Shown: positions 18,605 through 27,096, counted from the first letter of the stretch. The stretch: 64,000 nucleotides of DNA from Thermoflavimicrobium daqui (GCF_003313465.1 NZ_KZ845668.1:124001-188000), one strand, 5' to 3'. Numbers and translations are program-made. Notes: generated from the sequence alone by a model not told the origin.

Positions 18605-19867
18605 TTACAATGGTTTCCGTGCTAATGGGTCTATTGATCTTCGTTTGATTTGTTGTGGAAAATAGATCATTATTTTTTCTTTTCCATTCACAGTATGATA
18701 CTTTGCTCCAATTGTTTGTTTTCCAGTAGCACTTACGATTAGACCATATTTTTTAAGAACTTTTTTCACAGAGCATTTTTCTTTATTCGCAATGGTTTTT
18801 AATAAACTTTGAAAGTGATAATAGCGAAATTTCCCCAGTTTTTTACTTACATCATCAGCATAACAATAATAGCTATACAGACCACTTATTTCAGTATGGT
18901 ATCGACGAATAATCTCTGATACAGGAAAATGAAGCCACGCTGAAAAGTGAATAGGCTGTCCATTTTTCATAAATGGATGAAGCTTAGATTGAATAATCTC
19001 ATGTGGAATTAAAAAAAGGAGCTTCCTATTTGTTGACTTAACAATATGATAGCCAAGAAATTCTACCTTCTCATCATGAATAAAGGCAGTTTTACTTGTA
19101 TTTAAATCAAGTGTCAACTCTAATTGCTGCTCTAAAAATTGCAACATCTGCTGTTTTATTTGGATAGCAGTCTTCTTGGTACCCGTTATCCAAACAAGAA
19201 ACTCATCGTGATAGCGAATATATTCCACTTTTTCCTGAATCATTATGTTTTGCACATAATGATTCATCCATTGATCAAACGGATGTAAATAAATATGAGC
19301 CAATAGGCGACTTAGCTCTCCTAACGAACCTTTATTTACAAAATCAGGTTTCAAATAGCCCGCCTGTAAAAAACGATGTACCAACTCAATAAACCGACCG
19401 TCTGCAATTTTTCTATATAACAGTTGTAGCAGGATAGGGTGAGAAATTTGAGCAAATAAGTTTTTGATTTTTCCTTTGATTACCCAATTAGATTCTGGTG
19501 CAAATTGATTTAGTTGATACAACACTTCTTCTATAGGAACTTCTTTTCGACAGCCTATAGCCGCTTCTATGAAGACGGGTTGGTATATAGCTTCAATGAG
19601 CAAACATAATACTTTTTGAACTAACTGGTCTGTATGACATCCTTTATTTTGTTCTAGGGAAAGAGGCTCTGGATAATACCGTTCATACCGCAATTGATCA
19701 ATAATCTCTTCTATCACTTCCATCTTCAATTTTCTTGAACAATCTTGCTGTGCAAGTTGATAAAAACTAGGTTGAAATAGATTGCGATATACTCGTTGAA
19801 ATATAAAATTTGCATTCTTACTAGATTTCTGACCTAGTAATGATAAGATTACTTTGGCCTTCTGCAT
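18605..19867 (-). CDS. Intron-encoded maturase with inactivated reverse-transcriptase domain
   Basis: A 420-residue protein in intron domain IV, preceded by GGAGGTATGCGAA. The C-terminal maturase (X) domain is clear: WLHFPVSEIIRRYHTEISGLYSYY at about 311-334. The RT region aligns throughout, but the catalytic YADD is YHDE (219-222), the first catalytic Asp region GDIKGCFD is GKIKNLFA (132-139), and QGGxxSP is replaced by SLGELSR (181-187). No HNH endonuclease follows. It should assist splicing but not make cDNA. The frame has no stop, which suggests selection for the maturase role. Confidence 0.9.
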   Translation of the reverse strand: MQKAKVILSLLGQKSSKNANFIFQRVYRNLFQPSFYQLAQQDCSRKLKMEVIEEIIDQLRYERYYPEPLSLEQNKGCHTDQLVQKVLCLLIEAIYQPVFIEAAIGCRKEVPIEEVLYQLNQFAPESNWVIKGKIKNLFAQISHPILLQLLYRKIADGRFIELVHRFLQAGYLKPDFVNKGSLGELSRLLAHIYLHPFDQWMNHYVQNIMIQEKVEYIRYHDEFLVWITGTKKTAIQIKQQMLQFLEQQLELTLDLNTSKTAFIHDEKVEFLGYHIVKSTNRKLLFLIPHEIIQSKLHPFMKNGQPIHFSAWLHFPVSEIIRRYHTEISGLYSYYCYADDVSKKLGKFRYYHFQSLLKTIANKEKCSVKKVLKKYGLIVSATGKQTIGAKYHTVNGKEKIMIYFPQQIKRRSIDPLARKPL

Positions 19868-20090
19868 TTCGCATACCTCCGTAATTTATCATTTCGACAA
19901 TCTGCCTTCCTTCGCCACGTGACTGGCTTTCCCAAGTCTCAAACTACTATGAAGGCTCCGCAGCCTTAGCGATAATGCCTTAGGCTGTCTCCGTTTAGCT
20001 CATGTAAATACAAAGGGAGTGACTTAGGTTCCCGTTCGCTTCTTTGACGTATCAACGATACGCTGGGAAGAGATAGAGAGTGTAAATAGT

Positions 20091-20096
20091 GTTGGC
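20091..20096 (-). promoter_or_regulatory. Candidate EBS1 of the group II intron
   Basis: GCCAAC on the minus strand, within domain I, is complementary over six bases to GTTGGC, the last six bases of parA exon 1. It lies in the loop of a possible hairpin (TGTAAAT / ATTTACA). Confidence 0.75.
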
Positions 20097-20374
20097 AAAC
20101 CCATTTACAATCCCTCCCGTGTACGTTTCGATTAGCTTTCGTACACCTTGGTAGTTTAAGCGAAGAAGCTGGGTTTAAAGCAGTTTAGCCTTGACCATAT
20201 CACTCCACTGGCCTTGCATATCAACTTATTAGCTAATTTCATAAGTCATATGCTTTACTGACATGCTATGGTCCCCTTTGATGTTTCCATCTCAGGTAAG
20301 TCAGTTGGCCATCAGGATCCCTCTCTAATCCTGAGCCCTCATTGGGCAATATTTACAGACCCTTACGGACGCAC

Positions 20375-20419
20375 GCCAACTCCACCTTTTTGATTAGCAA
20401 TCGCTATAATTTTCCCCAT
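20375..20419 (-). CDS. parA: ParA (Soj), exon 1, residues 1-15
   Basis: ATG and 14 further codons encode MGKIIAIANQKGGVG, the N-terminus of a deviant Walker A motif. AGAGAGGTGAATCAT precedes the ATG. The exon ends at the Gly codon GGC immediately before the intron GTGCG. The next codon, the essential Lys, starts exon 2. Confidence 0.95.
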
Positions 20420-20904
20420 ATGATTCACCTCTCTTAGTTCTCACATCTCTCTCACAAAGAACCCAATTAAGTGTGTAGCCTACTTTGGTTGGAAGCTTGA
20501 TATAGTCTTGTCCAGATGAGAATGGTGTCTAGGACAAATGATTTTCCTAAGGTAACTTAAATAACAAGGACCATCTTATAGCAATCTCAAAAAAATACGA
20601 TGTAAAATAGCAAACGAATTGAGTTCCTGTTTTAAGAGCAATTGATTACTACGATAGATAAGTAGTAGGGATCATCTTTACACGAAACAGGAAAAATGAT
20701 CCCATTTTATTCTTCTGTTTGTAGACAATATTGCCCTTTAAAAAATCCACTGCTTTCCATTTGAGAGCTCCGAGTTATAGATCTTCTGAGATTTACTGTT
20801 TGAAGCTCTTTGTTTCTTAAGTAAAAGTCGTCCTACAATAACTCCCACTTGCTAAGATCTTTACTTAATCTGAGCAATATGTCTATAGATGAATAGTCCG
20901 AATA

Positions 20905-21067
20905 GAGGTTGCCCTCTTAATCAGCCGTTCATCGCTTCCCCCCTCACTCCCATAGCCTTAATCGGTCCATAAAGTTGTTCCTTGGGGAAAAGTCGTTCCC
21001 ACACAAAAGTACTTCATGGCTTCATCTAGGAATGATCTAAGTTTTGGCTCGAATGATGCAACATGCT
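20905..21067 (-). repeat. Dispersed intergenic repeat, copy 2
   Basis: Reading the minus strand it has AGCATGTTGCATCATTCGA, then TTTTGTGTGGGAACGACTTTT, GGGAGTGAG, GCGATGAACGGCTGATTAAG and GAGGGCAACCTC, in the same order as copy 1. Confidence 0.7.
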
Positions 21068-21310
21068 CCTGATAGATCTAGTTGTCTCAAATGTACTCTT
21101 TCTCCAAGAAAGTAATTGATACAACAAGATCTACCAGCAGATAGTAGATTAATTTTACGATAACACAAAATTTTGCTCTTGCCATCTCCTAAGAAAATGA
21201 TTTTACGGAAACTTTCTATCCATCTAACATTTAGAGAGTTAAATATCTGTCTACCCAATAATACAGAAGTTCTCCTATACACGGTCATGTCACTAACTTC
21301 AAAAGTCCAA

Positions 21311-21473
21311 ATAACTTCTAGATAAAACCGCGAATCATTTTTATGTAGGATCAACCTTTCCCATAGAGAAAGAGCACTTCAAAAGTTATACTTAATTCGA
21401 AACTCTATGGACTAATCAAAGTTATGGGAGTGAGTAAGGAAACGATGAGTGATGGAGTTTAAGAGGGTAACCT
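21311..21473 (+). repeat. Dispersed intergenic repeat, copy 3
   Basis: It has CGCGAATCATTTTTATGTAGG, ATGGGAGTGAGTAAGGAAACG, GATGAGTGATGG and AAGAGGGTAACC. An extra internal stretch of about 40 bases separates the first and second halves relative to copy 1. Confidence 0.65.
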
Positions 21474-21602
21474 TTACTTCTATTAGAAGAGCTATTTTGT
21501 ATAACCCCTATATCTTAAACATATTGTAGTCCATCCCCCAATCATTGGCTTTCAAAAAAGTTGGAGTTAGTCCAACATAAAATAGCTTCCATAAGATCAT
21601 CC

Positions 21603-22421
21603 TTATTTAGGGATTCTTATAACTAACTCATAATAGGCATCATGCTCATTTTCATCAGTCACTACCTTCATTCCAGACTCTTGAATCATATGGATGGATT
21701 GCCGAATGGTATTAACCGCAATACGTAGATCTCTTGAAACAGCACGGCGTCGACCTCTTTTTTTATCTTTTGGTTTTTCATTTTCCAATATTTTGCGTAC
21801 TCTCTCCTCAGTTTGCTTTACATTTAAATCCTTATCCAGTATCTCCTGTAAAACAAGCAATTGTAACTCTTCTCTTTTCAAGGCTAACAAGGACCTTGCA
21901 TGTCTTTCTGTAATTTTTCGTTTAAGAAGTTCGTCATGAATCGCTTTGGGTAACTGTAGTAATCTTAACTTATTAGCAATAGTTGATTGTCCTTTACCCA
22001 ATCGTTGAGCTAGACTCTCTTGTGTGAGATGATGGATTTCAATTAATTTTTGATAAGCATACGCTTCTTCAATCGACGTTAAACCCTCACGTTGCAAGTT
22101 TTCAATGAGTGCTGCAGATGCAGCTTGACTATCTGTCATCTCTCTTACAATTGCAGGAATCGTGGACAACTCAAGCTTTTTGACTGCACGGAGCCTCCGT
22201 TCACCTGCGATCAATTCATATGTATTTTCCTTACGACGAACAACAATAGGTTGGATAATTCCGTGTGATTGAATGGTTTGACATAATTCATCAATCCGTT
22301 CATCGTTAAATAACGTACGCGGTTGATAAGGGCTTGGTTCAATTTCTTCAACTGGGATATGCCTTACCATCTCATGACCTTTTTCCCCTAAGCTAAACCA
22401 GCGTGTAATGGATTCTTTCAT
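21603..22421 (-). CDS. noc: Nucleoid occlusion protein Noc
   Basis: 272 residues, ParB-like: the clamp domain has [12 protein letters not shown] and [10 protein letters not shown], the helix-turn-helix has [24 protein letters not shown], and there is a C-terminal dimerisation part. The short N-terminal MKESITRWF amphipathic segment is the Noc membrane-binding helix and separates it from ParB. Noc blocks division over the nucleoid. ATG 22421 follows AGGAGGGGAG. Confidence 0.93.
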   Translation of the reverse strand: MKESITRWFSLGEKGHEMVRHIPVEEIEPSPYQPRTLFNDERIDELCQTIQSHGIIQPIVVRRKENTYELIAGERRLRAVKKLELSTIPAIVREMTDSQAASAALIENLQREGLTSIEEAYAYQKLIEIHHLTQESLAQRLGKGQSTIANKLRLLQLPKAIHDELLKRKITERHARSLLALKREELQLLVLQEILDKDLNVKQTEERVRKILENEKPKDKKRGRRRAVSRDLRIAVNTIRQSIHMIQESGMKVVTDENEHDAYYELVIRIPK

Positions 22422-22552
22422 CTCATCTCCCCTCCTTTTCCCAGATAGCAAGAAACAACAATAATTAAGAGAATCAAGCTATATTACAGGTTGACTAAAG
22501 AATGACCCAACCAATATATTACATTCGCTACCTAATGCTAACTACCTTCTCA

Positions 22553-22568
22553 TGTTTCACGTGAAACA
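22553..22568. promoter_or_regulatory. parS site upstream of noc, copy a
   Basis: TGTTTCACGTGAAACA is a perfect 16-bp palindrome and matches the parS consensus. Confidence 0.95.
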
Positions 22569-22682
22569 TTTGAGAATACTAACAAGCCCGATTTTCCTTT
22601 TTAGCTAATTGAATTTCTCTATTTTTGAGTAGGAGTGAAACTGAATATCCATTATATAGCACATTTTGTGAATAAACTTCCA

Positions 22683-22698
22683 TGTTCCACGTGAAACA
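22683..22698. promoter_or_regulatory. parS site upstream of noc, copy b
   Basis: TGTTCCACGTGAAACA matches the parS consensus. It is 130 bp from copy a and about 450 bp from the actin-like gene. Confidence 0.95.
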
Positions 22699-23144
22699 TT
22701 TATAAATAGATTTTGATATGAGTTACTTTCAAGTATCATGCGTTCCTTACTCTACATCTCATAATGATGTTGTTTTTTTGATTAAAGTAAATAAAGTCAT
22801 CCATTTGATAATCATCGAAAAATGGAAATTTAACAAATTTGTAACTTCATCCTCTTATATAAGAAAATAATGCTGATAAAAACTATCCTTTTCTTCAGCT
22901 TAACGACTTTTATTTGCTCTACCTTGATTAGGTGTGAAACAAAAGTGAAAAAAAACATGAAATAAGGAGGCTTTGTAAGCAATCTAAAATTATTTTCCTT
23001 TCTAGCTTTTTAAATCAAGTAAAAAAAAGAGCATGCAAAAATGAAAATAATAGAATGAAATTTAACAATCGACTATACCTTATTGACCCTTATACTTAGC
23101 TATTGATAGAATCGTTCACAGGAAGATAAAAGGAGGAAAATCAG

Positions 23145-24332
23145 ATGAGTATTCCTGTTTACATAGGCAATGACCAAGGATACTATGGTACCAAAGTTGT
23201 TAGCCGTGCTAATGGAAAGTTTTATAAAATGTTTATCCGTAATATGGTGGTTCCTAACCGTGTAGGAGAAATTACCTACAATAATGATCCTCATAACATT
23301 ATGTATAAAGAAGCGGATGGGGATCGGGAATGGTTTGTCGGAAAATTAGCGATTGAACAATCAGGTGATGATGAACTATTCGATTCACACAAACGTCGTT
23401 TATTTAGCCCAACTTGGTTCCGCGAACAAGAATATCTCATTATGTTCAGAGTGAGTACCGGGTTGATGTTACAAGGTAATACAGAGCCGATTGTCTCCGT
23501 AGCATTACCAACAGATAGCTATGTAGACTATAAAGACGATCTTAAACGTCGCCTTATTGGAAAACATAGTTTTGAAGTTAAACAAGGTAATCTCCCTTAT
23601 AGAAAAATTGAGTTTGAAATTAAAAAAGAAAATTTATTTGTTATTAGCCAACCTATGGCTACTTTATTCCATATTGCCTTAGACCGAGAAGGAAATCTGT
23701 TAAATGAGGATTTATTTATTCAAAAAGTTAGTATCAACGACTTAGGTTTTGGTACTTCTGATATTGAAACTCTACATGGCGAAACCATCATTAAACGTCA
23801 AAGCTTCACTTCCCGTTATGCCATGATGACTGTATATCAACGGTTATCTAAAAAGTTATTAGAATTTACGCGCAGTGTCGACTCAGAACAAAACGGAAAA
23901 GAATATCCTATTTGGAGTTTGCCACGAATTGTAAGTTCCGGAGAAATCAGCTTTAAAGGAAAGATTCATGATATCAGCTCAATCGTACAAGAATCTATCA
24001 AAGAAGTTGGGGAAAGCTTAGTTGATGAAGTATGGAATCGTCTCGAGTTCGGTGATGATATTACCTACATTATTCTTACAGGTGGTGCATCGATTCCTTT
24101 CAAACCATTCTATCGTGACCGATTTGGTGATAAATTGATCTTCGCGGAAGACTATGGAATTGAAGCCCAATTTGCCAATGGTTTCGGTCTCTGCAAATTC
24201 TCTCAATCCAAATCTAAAGCTGTACCTGTTAAAGATCTTCTAGAAGCAGCAGCTACAATTCAACAAGAGTTTACTCCTGATACAGCTAATGAACCAGTAG
24301 TATCTAAAAAACAAAAAGTAGCAAAAAAATAG
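23145..24332 (+). CDS. ParM/Alp-type actin-like ATPase encoded beside oriC
   Basis: A 395-residue protein of the bacterial actin superfamily. Phosphate-1 is YIGNDQGYYGTK (residues 6-17), phosphate-2 is NDLGFGTSD (198-206) and the adenosine motif is ILTGGAS (310-316). It ends in a Lys-rich tail. Relatives (ParM, AlpA, Alp7A) form filaments that move plasmids or organise membranes. AAAAGGAGG precedes the ATG. It sits head-on to replication between noc and rsmG, with parS sites in front and a terminator behind. No ParR-like gene is recognised. The fold is sure; the cellular role is inferred. Confidence 0.85.
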   Translation: MSIPVYIGNDQGYYGTKVVSRANGKFYKMFIRNMVVPNRVGEITYNNDPHNIMYKEADGDREWFVGKLAIEQSGDDELFDSHKRRLFSPTWFREQEYLIMFRVSTGLMLQGNTEPIVSVALPTDSYVDYKDDLKRRLIGKHSFEVKQGNLPYRKIEFEIKKENLFVISQPMATLFHIALDREGNLLNEDLFIQKVSINDLGFGTSDIETLHGETIIKRQSFTSRYAMMTVYQRLSKKLLEFTRSVDSEQNGKEYPIWSLPRIVSSGEISFKGKIHDISSIVQESIKEVGESLVDEVWNRLEFGDDITYIILTGGASIPFKPFYRDRFGDKLIFAEDYGIEAQFANGFGLCKFSQSKSKAVPVKDLLEAAATIQQEFTPDTANEPVVSKKQKVAKK

Positions 24333-24639
24333 TAGGAAATACCCCCAAAAAGAATTTTTGGGGGTATTAATTTATATATAAAATGTGAGCAAAAGGAGAA
24401 CGAAAATATAATATTATAAATTGGAACTAGCCATTCCCACAAAAAAGAGAGATAATAAATGGAGGAGTCTAGGAAGTTATTCTATGTTAAAGGAGGTGCC
24501 AAACTGTTACTTAGAACATAGAAAGTCGTCCATAGAATAGGAGAATATCCATCCATTATATTTTCCATCACACCCTGCCCTGTTTTAGGTAGTATTCACT
24601 TTAATGGACTATTATCTATGTTTTTAGTAGCAGCCAAAC
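24333..24639. other. Spacer with terminator and a hairpin holding an orphan ribosome-binding site
   Basis: The actin-like gene terminator is at 24,340-24,370. At 24,480-24,523 TTCTATGTT pairs with AACATAGAA around a loop that contains AAAGGAGGT, with no start codon at normal spacing. The rest is the leader of the 520-residue gene. Confidence 0.5.
24340..24370 (+). terminator. Terminator after the actin-like gene
   Basis: TACCCCCAAAAA pairs with TTTTTGGGGGTA around a short loop, followed by TTAATTT. It separates the actin-like gene from the next one. Confidence 0.85.
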
Positions 24640-26202
24640 ATGTCTCAGCATGAAAAGCTATTTGATCTCATATTATTGGGATCTGGAGAAAATGGAAAAG
24701 AGATCATTCAGGGTTTAGAAGAACAAGGTAAACGTGTCTTATACATCAACCTACAACCTGAACTTATCGCTTCCATGAGTGTCCAAGTACCTTATGAGTA
24801 TACTTCCGATGAGCGGAATGAAGATAAACAACCTTTCAAAATTTTAGCACATACACAAACATTAAATACTTCAACTTATGAGTTAAGAACATATATGTTT
24901 CAAGCCAAGCAACATGAAGAATCTTTAGAAGTAAGCTCTATGAAAGATCAAGAAGTTCAATCAAAAGAAATAGAACAAGCACAGCCTACAAAATTTGAAT
25001 CAACTGTACTAAAGAGTGAAAAGGAAAAACATGAAATAAATCATGTTTCCAAAACAGAGGAAAATAATTCTCTGCATAAAGAAGAAAATCTTGAAAAAGT
25101 TCTACAAGCATTTGATGAAGTATTAGAAGTGGAAGAACCTACTGAAAAGATGAAAGAAGAAGTTGTTGTTCCCAAGAAAGTCATGGACGAGGTAAACCAT
25201 AGTCACAGAGAAACAGCTTCGACCGAAGTAAATGATTCATCTATCGAACAAAAGATACAACCTTTTATTCTATCAGAACCCAATAAAGATACTACGGATT
25301 CTAATAATGAAAAAACATTGGATATATTAAAAGCAAGAGAACTATCATTAAGAAAAAAACTGTTTCGACGCAAAAACCAAGTAGATTCGGACAACAGTTC
25401 TTCATTTAATCAAGCATTCTCCTCTACTTTAGAAGTGAAGCCGGAAACAGAGGAATCGAAATCACCTAAATCAACTGATACGAATATTGCTTCCGAACCT
25501 GTTGAAAGTTTAGATGAACAGCCTATTCAAAAATCGATTCAAGAGGAAACTGATACGAACGGACATGAGCACTCATCTGAATCTTTAACCTATTCATCTG
25601 AATATGATCGAGAAGTCAAGCTAAGAAAGAAATTCTTAGGTAGAAGTAGACATTCATTATCCTATTCTGAATTAGAACAACAGGAAGAAGAAGCCATCCA
25701 AGGAAATAATGAAGATATCACTAAACAAACTGAATCAAGAGAGCGATTAACTGTTGAAAAACAAGAGGAAATTTCCCCAGAATCTCTTTCTTTAGAATCC
25801 TTTACCTCTCGGCGACGTTCCCGAGCAAAAAAGAAGAACCGTTTATTTGCCAATATCGTAAACCGTCCACCTCAGGCAAGGGATAATCCTCCTTCATCAA
25901 CACCTGTAACTGAGGCTAACAACCAACAATCAAAACCGTTAGCTTCCGACTACTTCCCGCAATCCGAAGATGAAATTATCGATATGGCTGATTTTAATTA
26001 TAATTCAGAACTAAATACGAACTCTTCTCCTACATTAAAAAGAGATACAATTGAATTTGAAGATGCTTATGGTTATAACCAATGGGAGGAGTTTTTTACC
26101 CCATTCTCTCATAGCAGCCGAAAGAGGCAAGAAATGAATAAAATAGAGAAGCGAAAGATCGCCTTACGTGGTTTGCATAATTTAATTAATAATTTAGGAT
26201 AA
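24640..26202 (+). CDS. Large, mostly disordered protein of unknown family
   Basis: 520 residues. Residues 8-36 look like a Rossmann first strand-loop-helix (LILLGSGENGKEIIQGL). The next 400 or so residues are rich in Glu, Ser, Lys, Asn and Thr and look disordered. Three basic patches recur: LRKKLFRRK (about 237), LRKKFLGRS (about 328) and RRRSRAKKK (about 391). A compact C-terminus (about 474-520) has YNQWEEFFTPF and a Lys/Arg helix. I do not recognise it. The ribosome-binding site is poor, so the start is uncertain. Position suggests, without proof, a partner of the actin-like protein. Confidence 0.7.
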   Translation: MSQHEKLFDLILLGSGENGKEIIQGLEEQGKRVLYINLQPELIASMSVQVPYEYTSDERNEDKQPFKILAHTQTLNTSTYELRTYMFQAKQHEESLEVSSMKDQEVQSKEIEQAQPTKFESTVLKSEKEKHEINHVSKTEENNSLHKEENLEKVLQAFDEVLEVEEPTEKMKEEVVVPKKVMDEVNHSHRETASTEVNDSSIEQKIQPFILSEPNKDTTDSNNEKTLDILKARELSLRKKLFRRKNQVDSDNSSSFNQAFSSTLEVKPETEESKSPKSTDTNIASEPVESLDEQPIQKSIQEETDTNGHEHSSESLTYSSEYDREVKLRKKFLGRSRHSLSYSELEQQEEEAIQGNNEDITKQTESRERLTVEKQEEISPESLSLESFTSRRRSRAKKKNRLFANIVNRPPQARDNPPSSTPVTEANNQQSKPLASDYFPQSEDEIIDMADFNYNSELNTNSSPTLKRDTIEFEDAYGYNQWEEFFTPFSHSSRKRQEMNKIEKRKIALRGLHNLINNLG

Positions 26203-26204
26203 AA

Positions 26205-26240
26205 ATAAGCAGCAACGAATGTGCTGCTTATTTTTATTAA
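26205..26240. terminator. Bidirectional terminator between the 520-residue gene and rsmG
   Basis: AATAAGCAGCA pairs with TGCTGCTTATT around seven bases, with A- and T-tracts on both sides. Confidence 0.9.
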
Positions 26241-26296
26241 AGCATATTACGTACTAATGGCTATTTATATACGTATTAATTAATAAAAATCTCTTA

Positions 26297-27019
26297 TTAC
26301 TTTAACGGTTGCTTAGCTGGAATTCCGGCACGACGCGGAAATATTTTGGGTGTTTTTTTCTTCTTTTCAATCAATAGCAAATGACGGTCTCCCATTCCCT
26401 CTGGAAGTGATAAGTTTATAGTTTTAACTGTAGCATTTCCTAGTTGCACTAATGCTTTTTTTGCCTCGGACACTTCATCTTCAATAAGAGACCCTTTCAT
26501 CGCTATAAACCGTCCACCCACTTTGGCAAAGGGCAAGCAATATTCCGCAAGAATATTTAGTCTTGCAACTGCACGAGCAGTTACCAAATCAAAAGACTCA
26601 CGAAGTCCTTGACTTTGTCCCCAATCTTCTGCGCGACCATGAATACAATCAACTTGTTTTAGATTCAGTTTATTCACCACTTCTTGCAGGAAGCCAATCC
26701 GTTTTTTTAATGAGTCCAATAAAACTAACCGAATATGTGGGAAGGCAATTTTCAAAGGGATACCAGGAAACCCTGCTCCTGTTCCAATATCAATGACTGT
26801 TTGAATTTGTTTAATTGGAATGTGACGAATGATCGTTAATGAATCATAAAAGTGCTTGACATAAACTTCATGGTGATCTGTGATTGCTGTTAAATTCATC
26901 CATTGGTTGGTTTCCACAAGATGTTGATAGTATACCTCAAATTGAGATAATTGTTCCTCTGTTAAGCTAATACCCCAATCCGCTATTTGTTGTTTAAGCC
27001 AATCTCCTTCTATCACCAT
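26297..27019 (-). CDS. rsmG: 16S rRNA (guanine-527-N7) methyltransferase RsmG
   Basis: 240 residues of the GidB family. The SAM-binding VIDIGTGAGFPGIPL motif (about residues 72-86), LLDSLKKRIGFL and VTARAVARL are intact. It methylates G527 of the 530 loop. GGAGGATCG precedes ATG. It is the end of the rnpA-to-rsmG block; noc, its usual next gene, is displaced by about 4 kb. Confidence 0.95.
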   Translation of the reverse strand: MVIEGDWLKQQIADWGISLTEEQLSQFEVYYQHLVETNQWMNLTAITDHHEVYVKHFYDSLTIIRHIPIKQIQTVIDIGTGAGFPGIPLKIAFPHIRLVLLDSLKKRIGFLQEVVNKLNLKQVDCIHGRAEDWGQSQGLRESFDLVTARAVARLNILAEYCLPFAKVGGRFIAMKGSLIEDEVSEAKKALVQLGNATVKTINLSLPEGMGDRHLLLIEKKKKTPKIFPRRAGIPAKQPLK

Positions 27020-27096
27020 CGATCCTCCTTAAAAAAGGTCTGATCATAATGGATCAGACCCTCACCAGAAATGATTTGTTGCTCAAATTGTTTTAT

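Larger units (their letters stand above)
18415..20374 (-). mobile_element. Group II intron inserted in the parA Walker A motif
   Basis: 1,960 nt. The 5' end is GTGCG and the 3' end is ...CCCTAC, both group II consensus ends. A canonical domain V lies 132 nt before the 3' end. Domain VI can fold with a bulged A seven nucleotides from the end. GCCAAC at 20096-20091 can pair with the last six exon bases GTTGGC (EBS1-IBS1). A maturase gene occupies domain IV. Removing the element restores the parA frame exactly. It is in sense orientation, as splicing requires. Confidence 0.95.
20420..21602. other. Spacer between parA and noc with two inverted repeat copies
   Basis: About 1.2 kb where related genomes have a short gap. 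Two copies of the dispersed repeat lie back to back (20,905-21,067 on minus, about 21,311-21,473 on plus). The only sizeable frame, 105 codons on the minus strand at 21,037-21,354, starts inside one copy, ends inside the other and has no ribosome-binding site. Confidence 0.6.
22422..23144. promoter_or_regulatory. Divergent control region between noc and the actin-like gene
   Basis: Very AT-rich. It contains two perfect parS sites and the divergent start regions of noc and the actin-like gene. No gene is visible. A ribosome-binding-site-like AAGGAGG near 22,965 is followed directly by TTTGTAA and serves no frame. Confidence 0.6.

Noticed and set aside
18850-18862. A YADD tetrapeptide in the intron protein (residues 336-339)
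   Set aside because: It lies in the maturase domain, aligned with the Y-x-F-A-D-N stretch of homologues, not at the RT active site. The true active-site position reads YHDE, so this is not evidence for polymerase activity.
21037-21354. 105-codon minus-strand frame between the inverted repeat copies
   Set aside because: No ribosome-binding site, unusual composition, and both ends lie in repeat copies. Most likely a chance frame.
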